Source: Metellina segmentata (lineage: Eukaryota > Arthropoda > Arachnida > Araneae > Tetragnathidae). Taken from it: DNA of 64,000 nt. The position numbers and the translations under genes are program-made. Under the pieces are notes generated by a model. That model was not told where the DNA came from and did no database searches. It saw nothing but the letters and a program-made list of their open reading frames with translations. Where the stretch lies: positions 84,671,627 to 84,735,626 of the forward strand of contig OX375878.1 in NCBI GenBank assembly GCA_947359465.1. The letters are read 5' to 3'. Every line of letters begins with the position of its first letter. Position 1 is the first letter of the stretch. Positions 25,070-37,037 of the stretch are shown in pieces.

Positions 25070-27105
25070 CTTCACAGTTTTGACCCAACTAAGAGCAAAA
25101 CTATTACTTTAACCATGGATTCACAAACATAAATGTTCATGGAACATTTAGATTTGTTAAGCCATATTTGCAACTACGTATTTTGCCTTTAGTTGAGTTT
25201 CAAGAGGCATAAACTAACATCCACATTCTATGTAGATCTCCGGAACACTAAGAGGCTAATATCTCAAAACCCAAAACAAAACCGTCAATTTCTCCCATGA
25301 AACCAAACTTATTTTCACAACAAAAGCATTAATCTCAACCATTCCTCCAACCCATCACAAAAAACAGCTGAATGTAGATCTCCGGAACTAAGAGGTTAAT
25401 ACATCTCAACCCAAAACAACGCTGTCCATTTCTAATAGGAAACGAACCTACTTTCACAACTCACAAGCATTAACCTCAAGCATTCCAAGTTTTGGCCCAA
25501 CTAAGAGCAAAAATATTTATTGCAAACATGGGTTTACATACCTAAGTGTTCATGGAAAATTTAGATTCATGAATTCATGGTTGCAATTGAGTATTTTGTC
25601 TTTAGTCCATGCCTCTTGAAAACCCAACCAACATCCAGATCTGTAAATCTCTGAAGCTAAGAGGCTAATAGTTCACAACCCAAAAAAACACTCACCATTT
25701 CTCACAGGAAAGATAACTTTTTTTCACAACTCACAACCATTAACCTCAACAATTACTCTGACCTTCCACAAGAAACAATGGAATGCAATCTACGAACTAA
25801 GAGGTCAACATCTCTCAATCCAGAACAACACTGTCCACCTCTCACAGTAAAACTAACTTGTTTTCACAAGCATTAACCTCAACCATTCCTCAGACCCTTA
25901 GAAACAGCGTAATATAGATCTCCAAACTAAAAGGCACTAATATCTCTGAACTCAGAACAACACTGTCCACTTCTCACAGAAAAACGAACTTGTTTTCACA
26001 AGCATCAACTTCAAGCATTCCTCAGACCCTCCACAAAAAACAGCGGAGCGTAATCTCCGAACTAAGAGGTTAACATCTCTCAACCCAGAACAATACCGCC
26101 CACTCCTCACAAGAAAACGAACCTGTTTTCACAAGCATTAACCTCAACCATTCCTCAGACCCTTAGAAACAGCGTAATATAGATCTTTAAACTAAGAGGT
26201 ACTAATATCTCTAAACCCAGAACAACACTGTCCACTTCTCACAGAAAAGCGAACTTGTTTTCACAAGCATCAACTTCAAGCATTCCTCAGACCCTCAACA
26301 AAAAACAGCGGAGTGTAATCTCTGAACTAAAAGGTTTAACATCTCTCAACCCAGAACAATACCACCCACTCTTTACAGGAAAACGAACCTGTTTTCACAA
26401 GCATCAACTTCAAACCATTCCTCAGACCCTCCACAAAAAACAGCGGAATGTAATCTCCGAACTAAGAGGTTTAACATCTCTCAACCCAGAACAATACATA
26501 CCACCCACTTCTCACAGTAAAATGAACCTGTTTTCACAAGCATCAACTTCAAGCATTCCTCAGACCCTCCACAAAAAACAGCGGAATGTAATCTCTGAAC
26601 TAAGAGGTTTAACATCTCTCAACCCAGAACAATACCGCCCACTCCTCACAGGAAAACGAACCTGTTTTCACAAGCATCAACTTCAACCATTCCTCAGACC
26701 CTCCACAAAAAGCAGCGGAATGTAATCTCCGAACTAAGAGGTTTAACATCTCTCAACCCAGAATAATACCGCCCTCTCCTCACAGGAAAACGAACCTGTT
26801 TTCACAAGCATCAACTTCAAGCATTCCTCAGACCCTCCACAAAAAACAGCGGAATGTAATCTCTGAACTAAGAGGTTTAACATCTCTCAACCCAGAACAA
26901 TACCGCCCACTCCTCACAGGAAAACGAACCTGTTTTCACAAGCATCAACTTCAACCATTCCTCAGACCCTCCACAAAAAAACAGCGGAATGTAATCTCCG
27001 AACCAAGAGGTTAACATCTCTCAACCCAGAACAATAACGCCCACTTCTCACAGTAAAACGAACCTGTTTCCACAAGCATTAACCTCAACCATTCCTCAGA
27101 AACAG
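25070..27105. repeat. 134-bp satellite array with a divergence gradient
   Basis: The unit runs GAACCTGTTTTCACAAGCAT, CAACTTCAA-CATTCCTCAGA, CCCTCCACAAAAAACAGCGG, AATGTAATCTC-GAACTAAGAG, GTTTAACATCTCTCAACCCA, GAACAATACCGCCCACTCC. From about 26100 to 27000 units are close to identical. Towards 25100 they diverge, with an older composite unit of about 410 bp (TTTTGACCCAACTAAGAGC at 25079, and its counterpart at 25490). Open frames such as 26255-26725 arise from the repeat and start at a non-ATG codon. Confidence 0.9.
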
Positions 27106-28200
27106 CGGCGAATCGATGCGGAAATATATGACGCCCGAGATCGAGATAACGCAAACAGCAGATGACGCGAGGCACTCGCCTGACGACCCAAACAATGTCC
27201 TTTATGGACAGCCCTCCCCTCCTTTGCGAAGCAGCGCAACCGTGCGAGCGAGAGCTAGGAGCAATCGAAAATTAATTACGTTAACTGGATAGCAGGAGAG
27301 GCGTTGATTTCATCATCGGTAATCCCGGGCCAAAGCCTCGACTCGCACTCATTCAATTACTAACCTCTACCCCCTCCCCCCATTCCCATTCCACCCCGCC
27401 CATCGAGAGGCGAACCTCGTTAAGTACCTGGAATTGAGTGGGTGCCAGTGTTGTAGGCCCCGGCTTCATTTACATCCACGGCAGACCCCCCCCATCTCCC
27501 TTTCTCCAAATTCGACGAGAAGGCTTTTGCACAAATGCGTCCTAATTCTGAAAGCTGCAGATCCTTCATTAGATTCCGTTCTTTGATTCTTTCTTTTACT
27601 CTTTCTTCGTCTCGTCTGTCTATCCGTCCTGGGGAGAGCGTAAAGATTGGAGAGAGGGTTGAAGAAGGACGGGGGGGGGAAGCGGGGCAAAAAACGAGAA
27701 AGAAAAGGGGTTATAAGAGTGAGAGAGAGAGAGATTGGGAATTCTTGTGAGTGGCGAAGTAGGAGTGGCTTACTTTGCATGCCGAAGAGGATGGGAATTA
27801 AATTTCACAGCTCGGCCTCTCTCTCTCGCCTTTTATTTCCTCACACGGATCCCCTCTCTCGTTTTTTTATACTGTTTCGTCAAGAGAGGGTGCGCTTTAA
27901 TTTCGGGAGAATATTTAAATCTTCCTCCACTCGTGTAAGGCTGGGAAGCCGAGAGCAGGGCAAACAAAGAGAAGCGCCTCTTTTTGCTCGGATATGTGCA
28001 ATCGCCCAAAGGTCATCCAGGTCCATCAGGCCTCTTGAGCAGATGGGGTCTGTCTTTGCTTTTAAACGTCACGCTTAATTCGCGTTCCTCCACTGGCCCG
28101 GAATGAATGGGCAGGGAGCGCCAGCAGCAAATGAAGTTAGGAAACAAGAGGGCAGACTCAATCAGGCGCCATGAGAATTGAATTCAATCAATGGGTTTCC
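27106..28200. other. Unique GC-rich island with purine and pyrimidine tracts
   Basis: It starts directly where the satellite ends. It holds a homeodomain-like AAAATTAATTACG, C-runs, GA and CT tracts and GC-rich unique DNA. No exon with family content was found. Overlapping open frames on both strands reflect low complexity. Candidate regulatory element. Confidence 0.4.
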
Positions 28201-28399
28201 ATCGACTCCTGAGCAGTAGAAGGTAACTGAGTTAAATAAAGTTTTGAAAGAGAATTTTAACATATGAATCTTGTCTGCGGATGTGGGTTTGGGCCATTCA
28301 GCTGGAAGGCCGTGAGATGATTCACGTCCAATAGGAATGGCCACCACGGTGCGAGGCCGGCTGAATGCAGTGTCATTCAATTACTGCTTTTCTCCACTG

Positions 28400-29925
28400 C
28401 CTCAGAACTTTCGGGACTGACAAAGTCCCTACCGTTTATATTGTTGCGTTGTTATTAATGCTTTCGTGAATAGCGGTACGTTATGCATTGAAAAGATCCG
28501 AGCTTTAGTTATAATTATTAATTCGGTTTTGTTGTCATCGCGGTTTTTAGCAATAACACTCCTTCAAAGAAATTTCAAGTCATGTTACAAACTCACTCAA
28601 ATTCCTACGGTTATTTATAGCCAATTACGACTTTTATCGCTTCCGCTTTATAAATTCCTCACTCCAAAATTGTGACAATTATATAGTTCAAGACATTTAT
28701 CATGTTTTCTTCCATTGCCCATTTCTTGATCCTGATAGGAGATTTTTCCAACTTACTGTTTATCTTGAAGACTCTTGGTAAGCACAATCTGCCAAGTTAC
28801 TACCAGTATAATATGATCTAATAATATGACCAGTATAATATGATCTAATAATATGACCAGTATAATATGATCTAATAATATGACCAGTATAATATGACCT
28901 ATAATAATGATCATTGCCATTTATTACTCTGCTGCCTTTAAGAATTCAGTACCTAAAATAATTTGTTTTTTAATATTCCACTTCTATAATTGTGTCCTAA
29001 CTCATCCGATCTATACGTGTAATGATTTTGTGATGAGCATTTTAAAATGCCTCCTCATAAAGAAATTTGTAAATAATATTGGAGTTTTGGAAGATTATTT
29101 TTAGAACTATAATTTGTCATATCATTATAATTGAACTATGGTCTCATGACGTATTTAAAAAATTAAAACAATTAAGCTGCTAAAATATTTTTAAGATAGA
29201 ATCATTTTTCTTTTTATGTAACCGTCATCACTTGGCAAATGCTTTCTACCACAACAAGGATGTAAACTTTAGAAACTAACATATAAGTATTATAGAATTG
29301 TGTATTATAACTGAATTATTTTACTTTTGATGAATTAATTATTAGTTTTCATACACGTTACGAACTTGTGATATGAAGACTTTTAAAGCGTTTCGATGCA
29401 AGTTCAAAAACAACTGCATTTAATAGTAGTCCTTAAAATTTTCGAATTGCATCAAAATATTTATGCAGCTGTGTGTATTCCAAAAAGTTCTTTTGTAAAT
29501 AAAACAACCTGGAATTGAAATTATTAGCTACTTATAGCTACACATGATATTTGAGAGGCATTTTCTGTCAAGCTAAATATATGTGGCGGTAGTGATTCGC
29601 GTTTGCTGTGTGTATTCTAAGCGTGATGTCCCTTGGCTTATTTTCGAATGCTATTTCAGCACTTCGCCAGTAAAAGTTCCAAAGAATAATACACGATAGT
29701 TGATTGGTCAACACCAGTTAGACTAAACACCAAACGTTGCCAAAACGGTGATAAACTACATCTTAAAGTAACTCCGATATGCATAATGCAAGAGCATTTG
29801 GACAGCAGAAATAAAATCTTTGCAGATCCCTCCTCCCCCTAGTTTGTCTACACTAAAAATCTCTCTCATAGGAGGTAAGACGGAAAAAAATCCCGAAATA
29901 AGAGCCCTTTATGCACGGCACGACT
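28400..29925. other. AT-rich intronic DNA with a short 27-bp tandem repeat
   Basis: Four copies of ACCAGTATAATATGATCTAA plus TAATATG lie at 28801-28908. The remainder shows no gene or element. Confidence 0.7.
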
Positions 29926-29929
29926 CTTC

Positions 29930-30260
29930 AAGATGGTGAAAGCATGCCACTATCAAACACTTCACGTAAAAGTTTTTCGACCCCTTGATTTTCGTGAGGC
30001 CCCCTACATACAGAGTATTAAATATCATTGCCAATCACGTCATCTACTTGTTATAATGATTTGCCGTTATGGAAACTTTCAGTTGGACAATCCTCCATAC
30101 TACAATGCTTGTAATGTTCGCGAAAGATTTGAAAAGCATGGTGGAGCATCACTGATAAATAGGCTTCCTCGATTACTAATGCTTAAAGTAAGAATGAATG
30201 AAGTTGGAAGAGGTAGTTTACAGTTAGGTTCGCTAACGCGTTGGATCAATTGATTGATTT
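29930..30260 (+). pseudogene. Tc1/mariner-like transposase fragment
   Basis: The frame reads PYIQSIKYHCQS, then GNFQLDNPPYYNACNVRERF, then EKHGG and INRLP, EVGRG and QLGSLTR. LDNPPYYNA corresponds to the QQDNAPCHNA block with its catalytic Asp kept, and EVGRG-QLGSLTR matches the region after the third catalytic residue. The stretch that should carry the PDLNPxE signature is altered. No TIRs were found. Confidence 0.5.
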
Positions 30261-30559
30261 TAGATGAACATTTTCTAAGATATTTAACATTATTGCATAG
30301 CGTTTTCCAAAGACAAATTCAAGGAGAATTACGGATGAAAAGAACAAAAGTTACTTATTACAATTTGCCTACTCTGTGTATATCTTATCAGATGCGTCGA
30401 TTCTACCTACGAAATAGTATGCTCTTAACCTACCTACTAAAACCAACGGAATTGTTTAAAAGCATTCATAATTCATCAAATATTTCGCTTTTAATTTTAT
30501 CACAGTAATATTACTTCTTGTCAATTAGTACGGTATTTTTCTAATCAGATCAAAGAAAA

Positions 30560-31220
30560 ACCATGAAAAAACTTATTTCTAGGAACATAATAAAGGCCTC
30601 ACAAATTCTCTAGAATTAGAAATTGCTTCTCACCCCTAAAGTCGCCCCCAGATTAAATTTATAAAGAAATTGACCAAATAGATATTTTTTAAAGGTTGAG
30701 AGTCTCAATTGTGTTTCCTATTTACCCTACACAAAAGTAGATAGTAGTTTTATTTTTTTAGTACTTACTAGTTAGAGAGCTTCTAGTAGGTCGGTATTTT
30801 AATTAACATCAGTAGGCCTCAGTAATCATCTGGAATGAGCATTTAAGCATGCTTTTTTTAATATTCACTAGCGTTTAATTTATTCGAAAGCAATCAAGTT
30901 ATAAAAAAATTAAATGCGCAAGTTTTGTTAAGAAATTATAATACATAATTACAAAATTCGCATGTACTTTAATCATATCCATACGAAATGAAAACAATCT
31001 CCAGAAATGATAAAACTAATCATAAATACATGTACTAAAATATACTAGCCATTGTAGCATAAGAAGTAAAGTAAAAATTAAGAAAATCGAATTATGTTTT
31101 CATTGAACCTCTTAACATCCTGAATACACACCTCTATTGCTCTAAAATTAAAAATCCTATTTTTTACATGAGATTATTCACTAGCGAGACCATAAGCTAC
31201 AAAAGATTAGTAATTATTAA
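30560..31220. other. AT-rich intronic DNA, nothing recognised
   Basis: No gene or repeat structure was recognised. Confidence 0.5.
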
Positions 31221-31227
31221 TACTTTT

Positions 31228-31507
31228 CTGTATCAGTGTGATTGGATCTCTCCCTTAGGGATTGATCCCGGACCGTCACAAATAGCCCGTTGTGTCCCTC
31301 CAATGCGACGTTAATTAACTACCTATCTATCTACTTACCAGATTTGTTTGAAAATTTTAAATATGTGTGAAAAAATATTCTCGCTTTGTCTTTCAAATAG
31401 AAATACCTGAGTGATATCTTTTCCTGAAAAAGTACTTGTTGGAAATGAAAGAAAAAAATAGACGGTTGGGTTGTTCCAGTGTGACGTTAATTAAAATACC
31501 TACCTAC
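31228..31507 (+). repeat. Two SINE family A tails
   Basis: At 31250-31335 the last part of the SINE is present (GGGATTGATCCCGGACCGTC, TTGTGTCCCTCCAATGCGAC, TTAATTAACTACC and a CTAT/CTAC tail). At 31467-31507 only GTTGTTCCAGTGTGACG and the TTAATTAAAATACCTACC tail remain. Both are strongly 5'-truncated. Confidence 0.7.
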
Positions 31508-32190
31508 GAATGAAAAAGTTATTAGCTCTTTTATATCTTACAAAACCTGATTATTATTCTGATAAAACCTTTTTTAGAATTTATTCATATATTTAGAAAC
31601 AATTCTGCTACATTCGTACAAAAATGTTCAAGAACTTCAATATAAACTAAGATCATCCTAAATATCACTGGAAATCGAAATTATATTCCCATTATGAAAC
31701 TAAAGCAACAGAAATTAAATATGTAGCCATGATGTTCATTTGATCGGAGGTGCGTGTTTTGAATTTAGGATTTTCAGTATTTGAAGCTCAAAGCGCTACC
31801 ATGTGTTATTAACTTAAAGCATAGTTCAGAAAGATACAACGAGCCTCATTTGACGAGAGCAACAATCTTTCAAAATGAGCAATAAGCTATGTCATAGAAA
31901 CATGTAAACAATCTTGTTAATGTGTATTTTTTTAAAAGGACACACTTGTTAACCAAACTATTTTTAAATTAGTTAACCTGTACCAAGATCGAAATTTTAA
32001 TAAACCCACGGTCATAAAAATAAGATAATGTAACTCGAAAAGAATGATGACAATTGGCTTCGTCTACACCGGGCTAATTTATGGCACCATTAAAAGAGCA
32101 AAGGTGAGATGATAATTATGTTATCTAGAAAATACCCTCGTTTGTTACGTAATAACAAACATCTCAACGAACAAAGTTCTCCCATACATC

Positions 32191-32345
32191 TTAACCCTCT
32201 GAACGTACCGAGATTTCTAAGAAGTGTAATGTTGCCTTCTCCCTACAGCACACACTAGAATTAGTAACCACATCTAATGGTTGAAAGAGCCTTGGAAAAG
32301 ATCCCATTAGTAAAGAAAGTCAAAATTAGTTAGAACCTATTCAAC
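32191..32345 (-). mobile_element. TTAA-flanked MITE, truncated copy
   Basis: It starts TTAA then CCCTCTGAACGTACCGAG, followed by the family interior in reverse (ACACTAGAATTAG, CTAATGGTTGAAAGAG, CATTAGTAAAGAAAGTC). The far end is not found. Confidence 0.6.
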
Positions 32346-32369
32346 TAATTACCACCGTCCCAGTCTAAG

Positions 32370-32606
32370 CCATGCATTGTTTCGCCATGTAATTTTGAAC
32401 CACAGTCAGATGACGAGGAAACATCTGAATAGCAACTCCACTCTCCAAACTTCCCCAACAACCCAACGTGAGAACTTTCGGCCATGACAGATTTAACGTG
32501 CACCAGCCGCCTCTACACCATACGCTTACAAACATCCATGCCCTGACGCGGATTCGAACCAGAAACCTTCCGATCTAGAGATTAACACCTTAACCACCAG
32601 ACCTAC
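32370..32606 (-). repeat. SINE family A, minus strand
   Basis: It shows GTAATTTTGAACCACAGTC, AGATGACGAGG, the CACCAGCCGCCTCTAC body, and a tRNA-like head read backwards (GGATTCGAACC B-box, TTAACACCTTAACCACCAGAC A-box region). Confidence 0.8.
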
Positions 32607-32699
32607 TAAGTGAGTTCCACTCCGAAAAGGACGTACAATTTCGTTTTTAATTTTGTGCTACTCCTCTCATATTCAGAGATTTAATCCTTGGTTCAAATA

Positions 32700-32853
32700 G
32701 TGCTTATTTACATAGCGAAATCGTACTTTCATCATCCTACAATCATCTTTAGCATGTGCCGTGACCCGTGCATCCATGGCGTGACCCGGATTTGAACCAG
32801 AAACCTTCCGATCTAGAGGCTAACACATTAACCACGATACCGGTTGGTCGGCT
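32700..32853 (-). repeat. SINE family A, second minus-strand copy
   Basis: The tRNA-like head is complete in reverse: CCCGGATTTGAACCAG, CCTTCCGATCTAGAGG and ACCGGTTGGTCGGC. The body to the left is short and diverged. Confidence 0.7.
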
Positions 32854-33262
32854 GGTTAGAAGTTATGCAAGAAGACAGCAGTTTAGAATAGATATTTGTG
32901 TGAACCCCTCAGATGGATTAAATCATCACTAAAAACCATTATTATAAAAGCGATAACAATCAATATTCAATCTATCCATGCCCTTCTCGATGCATTTACG
33001 ACTAAATAAGTATCCTCTCTTAGTGAGAAGTAGAGTTCCTATGTTTATAACAATTTATAACATTATAAATGTTTATAACAATTTATAAACCTTCCATTTA
33101 AAATGTTTTCCTGGTTATAGGCAAAGGTGAATGACATTTGCAGCCATTTCCGTAGTATTTTTTGCATTGAAAATGGAATGAAAAATTACGATGGCTTCAA
33201 ATAAATTATTGTTCACATGTGAGAATCTGAATTCGAATCAATATAATTTCCCTATACATTAA

Positions 33263-33465
33263 CTCTGAGTGTCACGAGATTTCCGAGTGGTTTAGTATTG
33301 GTTAATCCTCACTACACACATTATTAATTTAAGTAACCACGATCTATTGGTTGAAAGAATCCTGGGTACGGTTCTATTGGTCAAGAAGGTCAAAACTGGT
33401 TCGAAATCATATAGAAAAGACTGCAGGCTGTAGAAAGAATATATGCGTGTGAAACACTCGGAGAG
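33263..33465 (-). mobile_element. TTAA-flanked MITE, complete copy (203 bp)
   Basis: TTAA flanks both sides (33259-33262 and 33466-33469). The inverted ends are CTCTGAGTGTCACGAG and, reversed, CTCTCCGAGTGTTTC. The interior has the family blocks ATCTATTGGTTGAAAGAAT, TCTATTGGTCAAGAAGGTC and GACTGCAGGCTGTAG. No coding capacity. TTAA targets suggest piggyBac mobilisation. Confidence 0.8.
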
Positions 33466-33469
33466 TTAA

Positions 33470-36400
33470 TCAAAAGAATTATAGGAGTCGAATTTTTCAT
33501 TGTATCACAAACCCCCGATTCGAAGGTCTTCTTTAACCTCATCTCAAAGTCAATTTTATATAACATAAGTACTCACTGGAGTTATTATTAGTTTATTTAT
33601 TATTTTAATAATTAATACTCCAAGTGGTTTCGACGAGATATATTGTCCATCAAAATCTGACCTCTGTATCATGCTACTGCCGATCGAATTTTAAGTTAGT
33701 TCTTCATTTAAGCATGCTATGATTAGGAAAAATATGTTTTATTAAAGTAGTCGCATTTACACGAAGAATAAATGGAGAAACAAAACAGTTTAACTAGTTT
33801 TTAAAATTATCTAAGCTTGTAATAAAACTAGCATAAAAATAATAATTTTTTGCGTTAAAATAAAATTAAGAAACAGCATAAGAAACATATGCGTTTAATA
33901 AACGCCATATAGTTATATCACAATTCACAATTAATTTTTAACTGTGACATAATTCTAAACTCTATTGATTCGACAAGTATGAAACAACTCGTGTTATAAT
34001 ATAAATTATTATACACTTATACTCTCAAACACCAAAGCATTAAAATATATTTTGTTTAAACTAAATCATACAAAACCATGCTAAACAAAATATTATCACT
34101 AAAATAGATTCCAATAATATTGCCAATGAGCACCTTTAAACTCATACTTAAAAATATCTCAATTCAGTTTCATTCCACAATCTATAAAAATGAAGGTGCT
34201 TTTTCAAAAGTACATCTAGAGGTAAAATAATAAATAGTAAAATAATTTTAATAATTAACAGTTCTTTTAATGTGTATGATTATTATTTATCGTTACTTTT
34301 TGAATGGTAATAAGAATAATGCAATGCGATACAAAATAACGTAATATTATAATCAATAACGTACTCATCAAAATAATTCAATAAAATAATAATACTTATC
34401 AATCCAAATATTCCCGCGATACAATCTTAATTTTGATAGAGCAAATCTGATTTATATATTTATTTCGTTTCATGTTAGAGGAAAATAATGATATCAAATT
34501 TTGTGTAGCTCTTTTTTTCTGCAGAAACTAGAAACAAAAATAAAATACCTCTAATGCCATCACCGGAAACATTTCCGTATATATTCATGAACTGGTGGCC
34601 CACATAGTACACGAAATGGCAAAATTTTCAACATTTACTGTGGTAGCTGTGATACGAATTGAGCCCGAAAATACATCGCACCTTCTCTAAAAACGTGACA
34701 TAATAACCTCAGAAATTTCTCGTGTAACCCTTCAGTATATCGCTTATTCTCAGCTTTATCGCTCTTTTTACTTCTCTCCCAATGAATTTCAAGTTTGCGA
34801 AAAGTAAAGAAAATATCTATATCTTTAGAATTAGAGTTCAAAGGACATTTGTTTCAAGCAGTTCTACTGGACTGATTTGGAATAAAAGATTTGGGTGGCT
34901 CGAAAAGTAGTCATAGATAAAAATATTTTACCATACTTGGTTTTATATCAAAAGGATTGAGAATCGATGTCTTTTTACATTGTTTAATATATTTTAGCCT
35001 ATTTTAATATTTTTAACTGGTATAATATAATTATATAACATAATTTTAATTTAAAAAAATGAAAGTAAAACTTTTTATTTCAATTTTCAGTTCAAGTTTC
35101 CCTCGATTATCGCTAAATTGCACATTTTTCGCATTCCCCAGAAGCGAGTTATAAAGAAATTGTTATATATATTAAAGGCAAGTCGGAGGGGGGGGGGAAT
35201 GTTGAATGAATAACTGCAGGATCCCAAATCAAGCATTGGTTTAACCTGTAAAACCAATGCTAACTAATTAATTACAGCTGAAAACAAAATTTTAGTTTTG
35301 TTAATTTGGAAATATAATTCTCTCGTCTTTTTTTCATTTCAAGTTACAGATGCATATTGTCATAACATTAAAAAATGCTTTAACTGTATTTCTGAGCAAA
35401 GTTTATTCGGTAATGTATTCTTGAAATGAGGAGAATTCAATCAAAAGATAGTTTGATTGAACAAATATGGAACAACATTAAAAACACAATAATTTGGAAA
35501 TGCCCGTGATTGGTATCTAACAACACATTATTCCAAGGATAACTTAATCAGATATAAATAAGAATGATTTAATACGGTTTTTAATTACTGTATGAAAGAT
35601 AAAATTATGTATTGCTTCGTTTAATGTTTATATTTTAGAGCTTTTACAACCTGAAGAGAGAACGAGTACTTTGAAAATGCATGATCTTAATCGCAAAAGT
35701 AGGATGAAAGCTTTACAGATTCTCTAGTATGATTAATAATTCAGATATTTTTCATACTGTCATTGTTATTGAATAGAGGAAATAAATTTTATTCATAACT
35801 ATCGCTCAGGCTTTGTAAATAGAATAAATTTTCATTCCACGCGTTTCTACTAACAGTCCAACTTTTCTTATAAATATTTATTTAAACATTAAAAAAACAA
35901 TTTTATGTAAAAGATGTTTAAAAAAAAATTCAATGCGTTGATAACTTTTAAGAACTCGTCGTAAAAGCAATGGAGGAAAAAGTATGCCTTCAGCATGTGT
36001 TCTCTGTCGAAGAAAGTTACTATAAAGAAAGTAATTTTTTAAAAGTATCCCATTTTGAATTTTGATTTTTATATCAATCACAATCTGTAAAAAAAAAAAA
36101 AAAAGAGAGTTGATGTAAATTTCCTTAACATCTTTATAGAGAGAGGAAAATTGTAAATAAAAAAGGGTTATTACATGATACTAAATGTTTAAATTTGAAC
36201 TCACGTTTAATATACCTTTTCCTAGCCATTAACGTTATCTATTATACATATATACTATGGGGATCATTTTCTTTAACTTAACATAAATTATTAGTCCATA
36301 AACTTTATGGTTCACCTTTAGCCCCACACCATTTCAACTATCCAAGAACATACACATTTTCCTCGAAAAGTACATTTGTCGATGAATGATTTGAACGCTG

Positions 36401-36600
36401 TCTTGAAGTGTTGTTTCTTGTTTATTAAGATCTAACTAATTAGCTTGACCAAGTCCGAGTCCATGCGCATCCAAAAAATTCAACATTAGAACAGGACTTT
36501 CATACGATCCTCCCTTGCCAGACCCACTAAGGTCAGAAGATGACGGGGGAGGCTTGTTAAGCGTTACATGATTTAAAATAGTCGTCAAAACTATTGAATT
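33470..36600. other. AT-rich intronic DNA with a piggyBac-like end fragment
   Basis: At 33613-33660 TTAA, TACTCCAAGTGG and GACGAGATATATTGTC resemble the 16846 element end. A G-run is at 35189-35198 and an A-run at 36089-36104. The remainder shows no gene. Confidence 0.5.
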
Positions 36601-36612
36601 AAGGAACTTAAA

Positions 36613-36912
36613 CTAAGTCAGAACTAAACACGTAGTCAAAACTTGCATAAAGCATAACAGACAACAAAGCTTTAAACTGGACAGCGCGTTTAAGTAAGAT
36701 TGCTTGTGCAACTAGCAATGCAAATTGCAAAGCATACATTTGCTACTCGAGGCAATAAGCTATTGGAACCAAGTCAGAACTAAACACGCAGTCAAAACTG
36801 CATAAAAAGTAGCAGCCAACAAAGATTTAAACTGGACAGCGCGTTTAAGTAAGACTGTTTGAGCAACTAGCAATGCAAATTGCAAAGCATATATTTGCTA
36901 CCCGAGGCAACG
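36613..36912. repeat. Tandem duplication (156-bp period) with octamer-like sites next to exon 1
   Basis: Two copies beginning GTCAGAACTAAACACG (36617 and 36773) each contain ACTGGACAGCGCGTTTAAGT and CTAGCAATGCAAATTGCAAA, so each has one ATGCAAAT octamer. The second copy ends about 40 bp inside intron 1 from the exon 1 donor. Confidence 0.85.
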
Positions 36913-36952
36913 AGAAAGAAAACGGCATGCAAAAAAGCGTGTCCTCACATAC

Positions 36953-37037
36953 CATCATCCGTGGACGAGGACTGTCCGGGACTGGACGTTCTCTGCCGGA
37001 TATTCTGCACATGACCACTCGCCTCGGATTCCGACAT
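36953..37037 (-). CDS. Hr51: First coding exon of the Hr51-like receptor gene
   Basis: This short exon has 28 codons plus one base. It reads MSESEASGHVQNIRQRTSSP and then a Gln/Ser/Thr/Asp tail ending in DD before the donor G|GTATGTGAG (GT at 36952-36951). The ATG at 37037 has A at -3. It is the first ATG in any frame after an in-frame TAA at 37160-37158. The donor leaves one G, and the exon 2 acceptor supplies AG, so the join is a GAG (Glu) codon in frame. That phase match and the shared Ser-rich acidic style are the reasons for linking the two exons. The known family has a variable, disordered N-terminus, so homology cannot confirm this part. RNA evidence would. An alternative is that this exon starts another transcript, but its donor phase, strand and CpG promoter all fit. 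Confidence 0.75.

Larger units (their letters stand above)
5502..36952 (-). other. Intron 1 of the Hr51-like gene (31,451 bp, inferred)
   Basis: This span lies between the consensus donor at 36952 and the acceptor ending at 5502. It is filled by mobile elements and tandem repeats of many ages, listed separately, with unique GC-richer islands between them. No further exon of the receptor was recognised inside it, though a short alternative 5' exon could not be excluded by eye. Confidence 0.7.

Noticed and set aside
26255..26725. 156-codon frame with repeated SIPQTLHKKQRNVISELRG
   Set aside because: It is a by-product of the 134-bp satellite; 134 is not a multiple of three, and the frame depends on small indels. 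Its start is not ATG.
27466..28078. Overlapping frames of 70-140 codons on both strands in the 27.5-28.1 kb island
   Set aside because: They come from purine/pyrimidine-rich DNA, start at alternative codons, and carry no domain.
32510..32605. tRNA genes on the minus strand (also at 45.9-46.1, 58.7 and 11.0 kb)
   Set aside because: A and B boxes are present, but the acceptor stems do not pair and the sequences continue into the shared SINE body.
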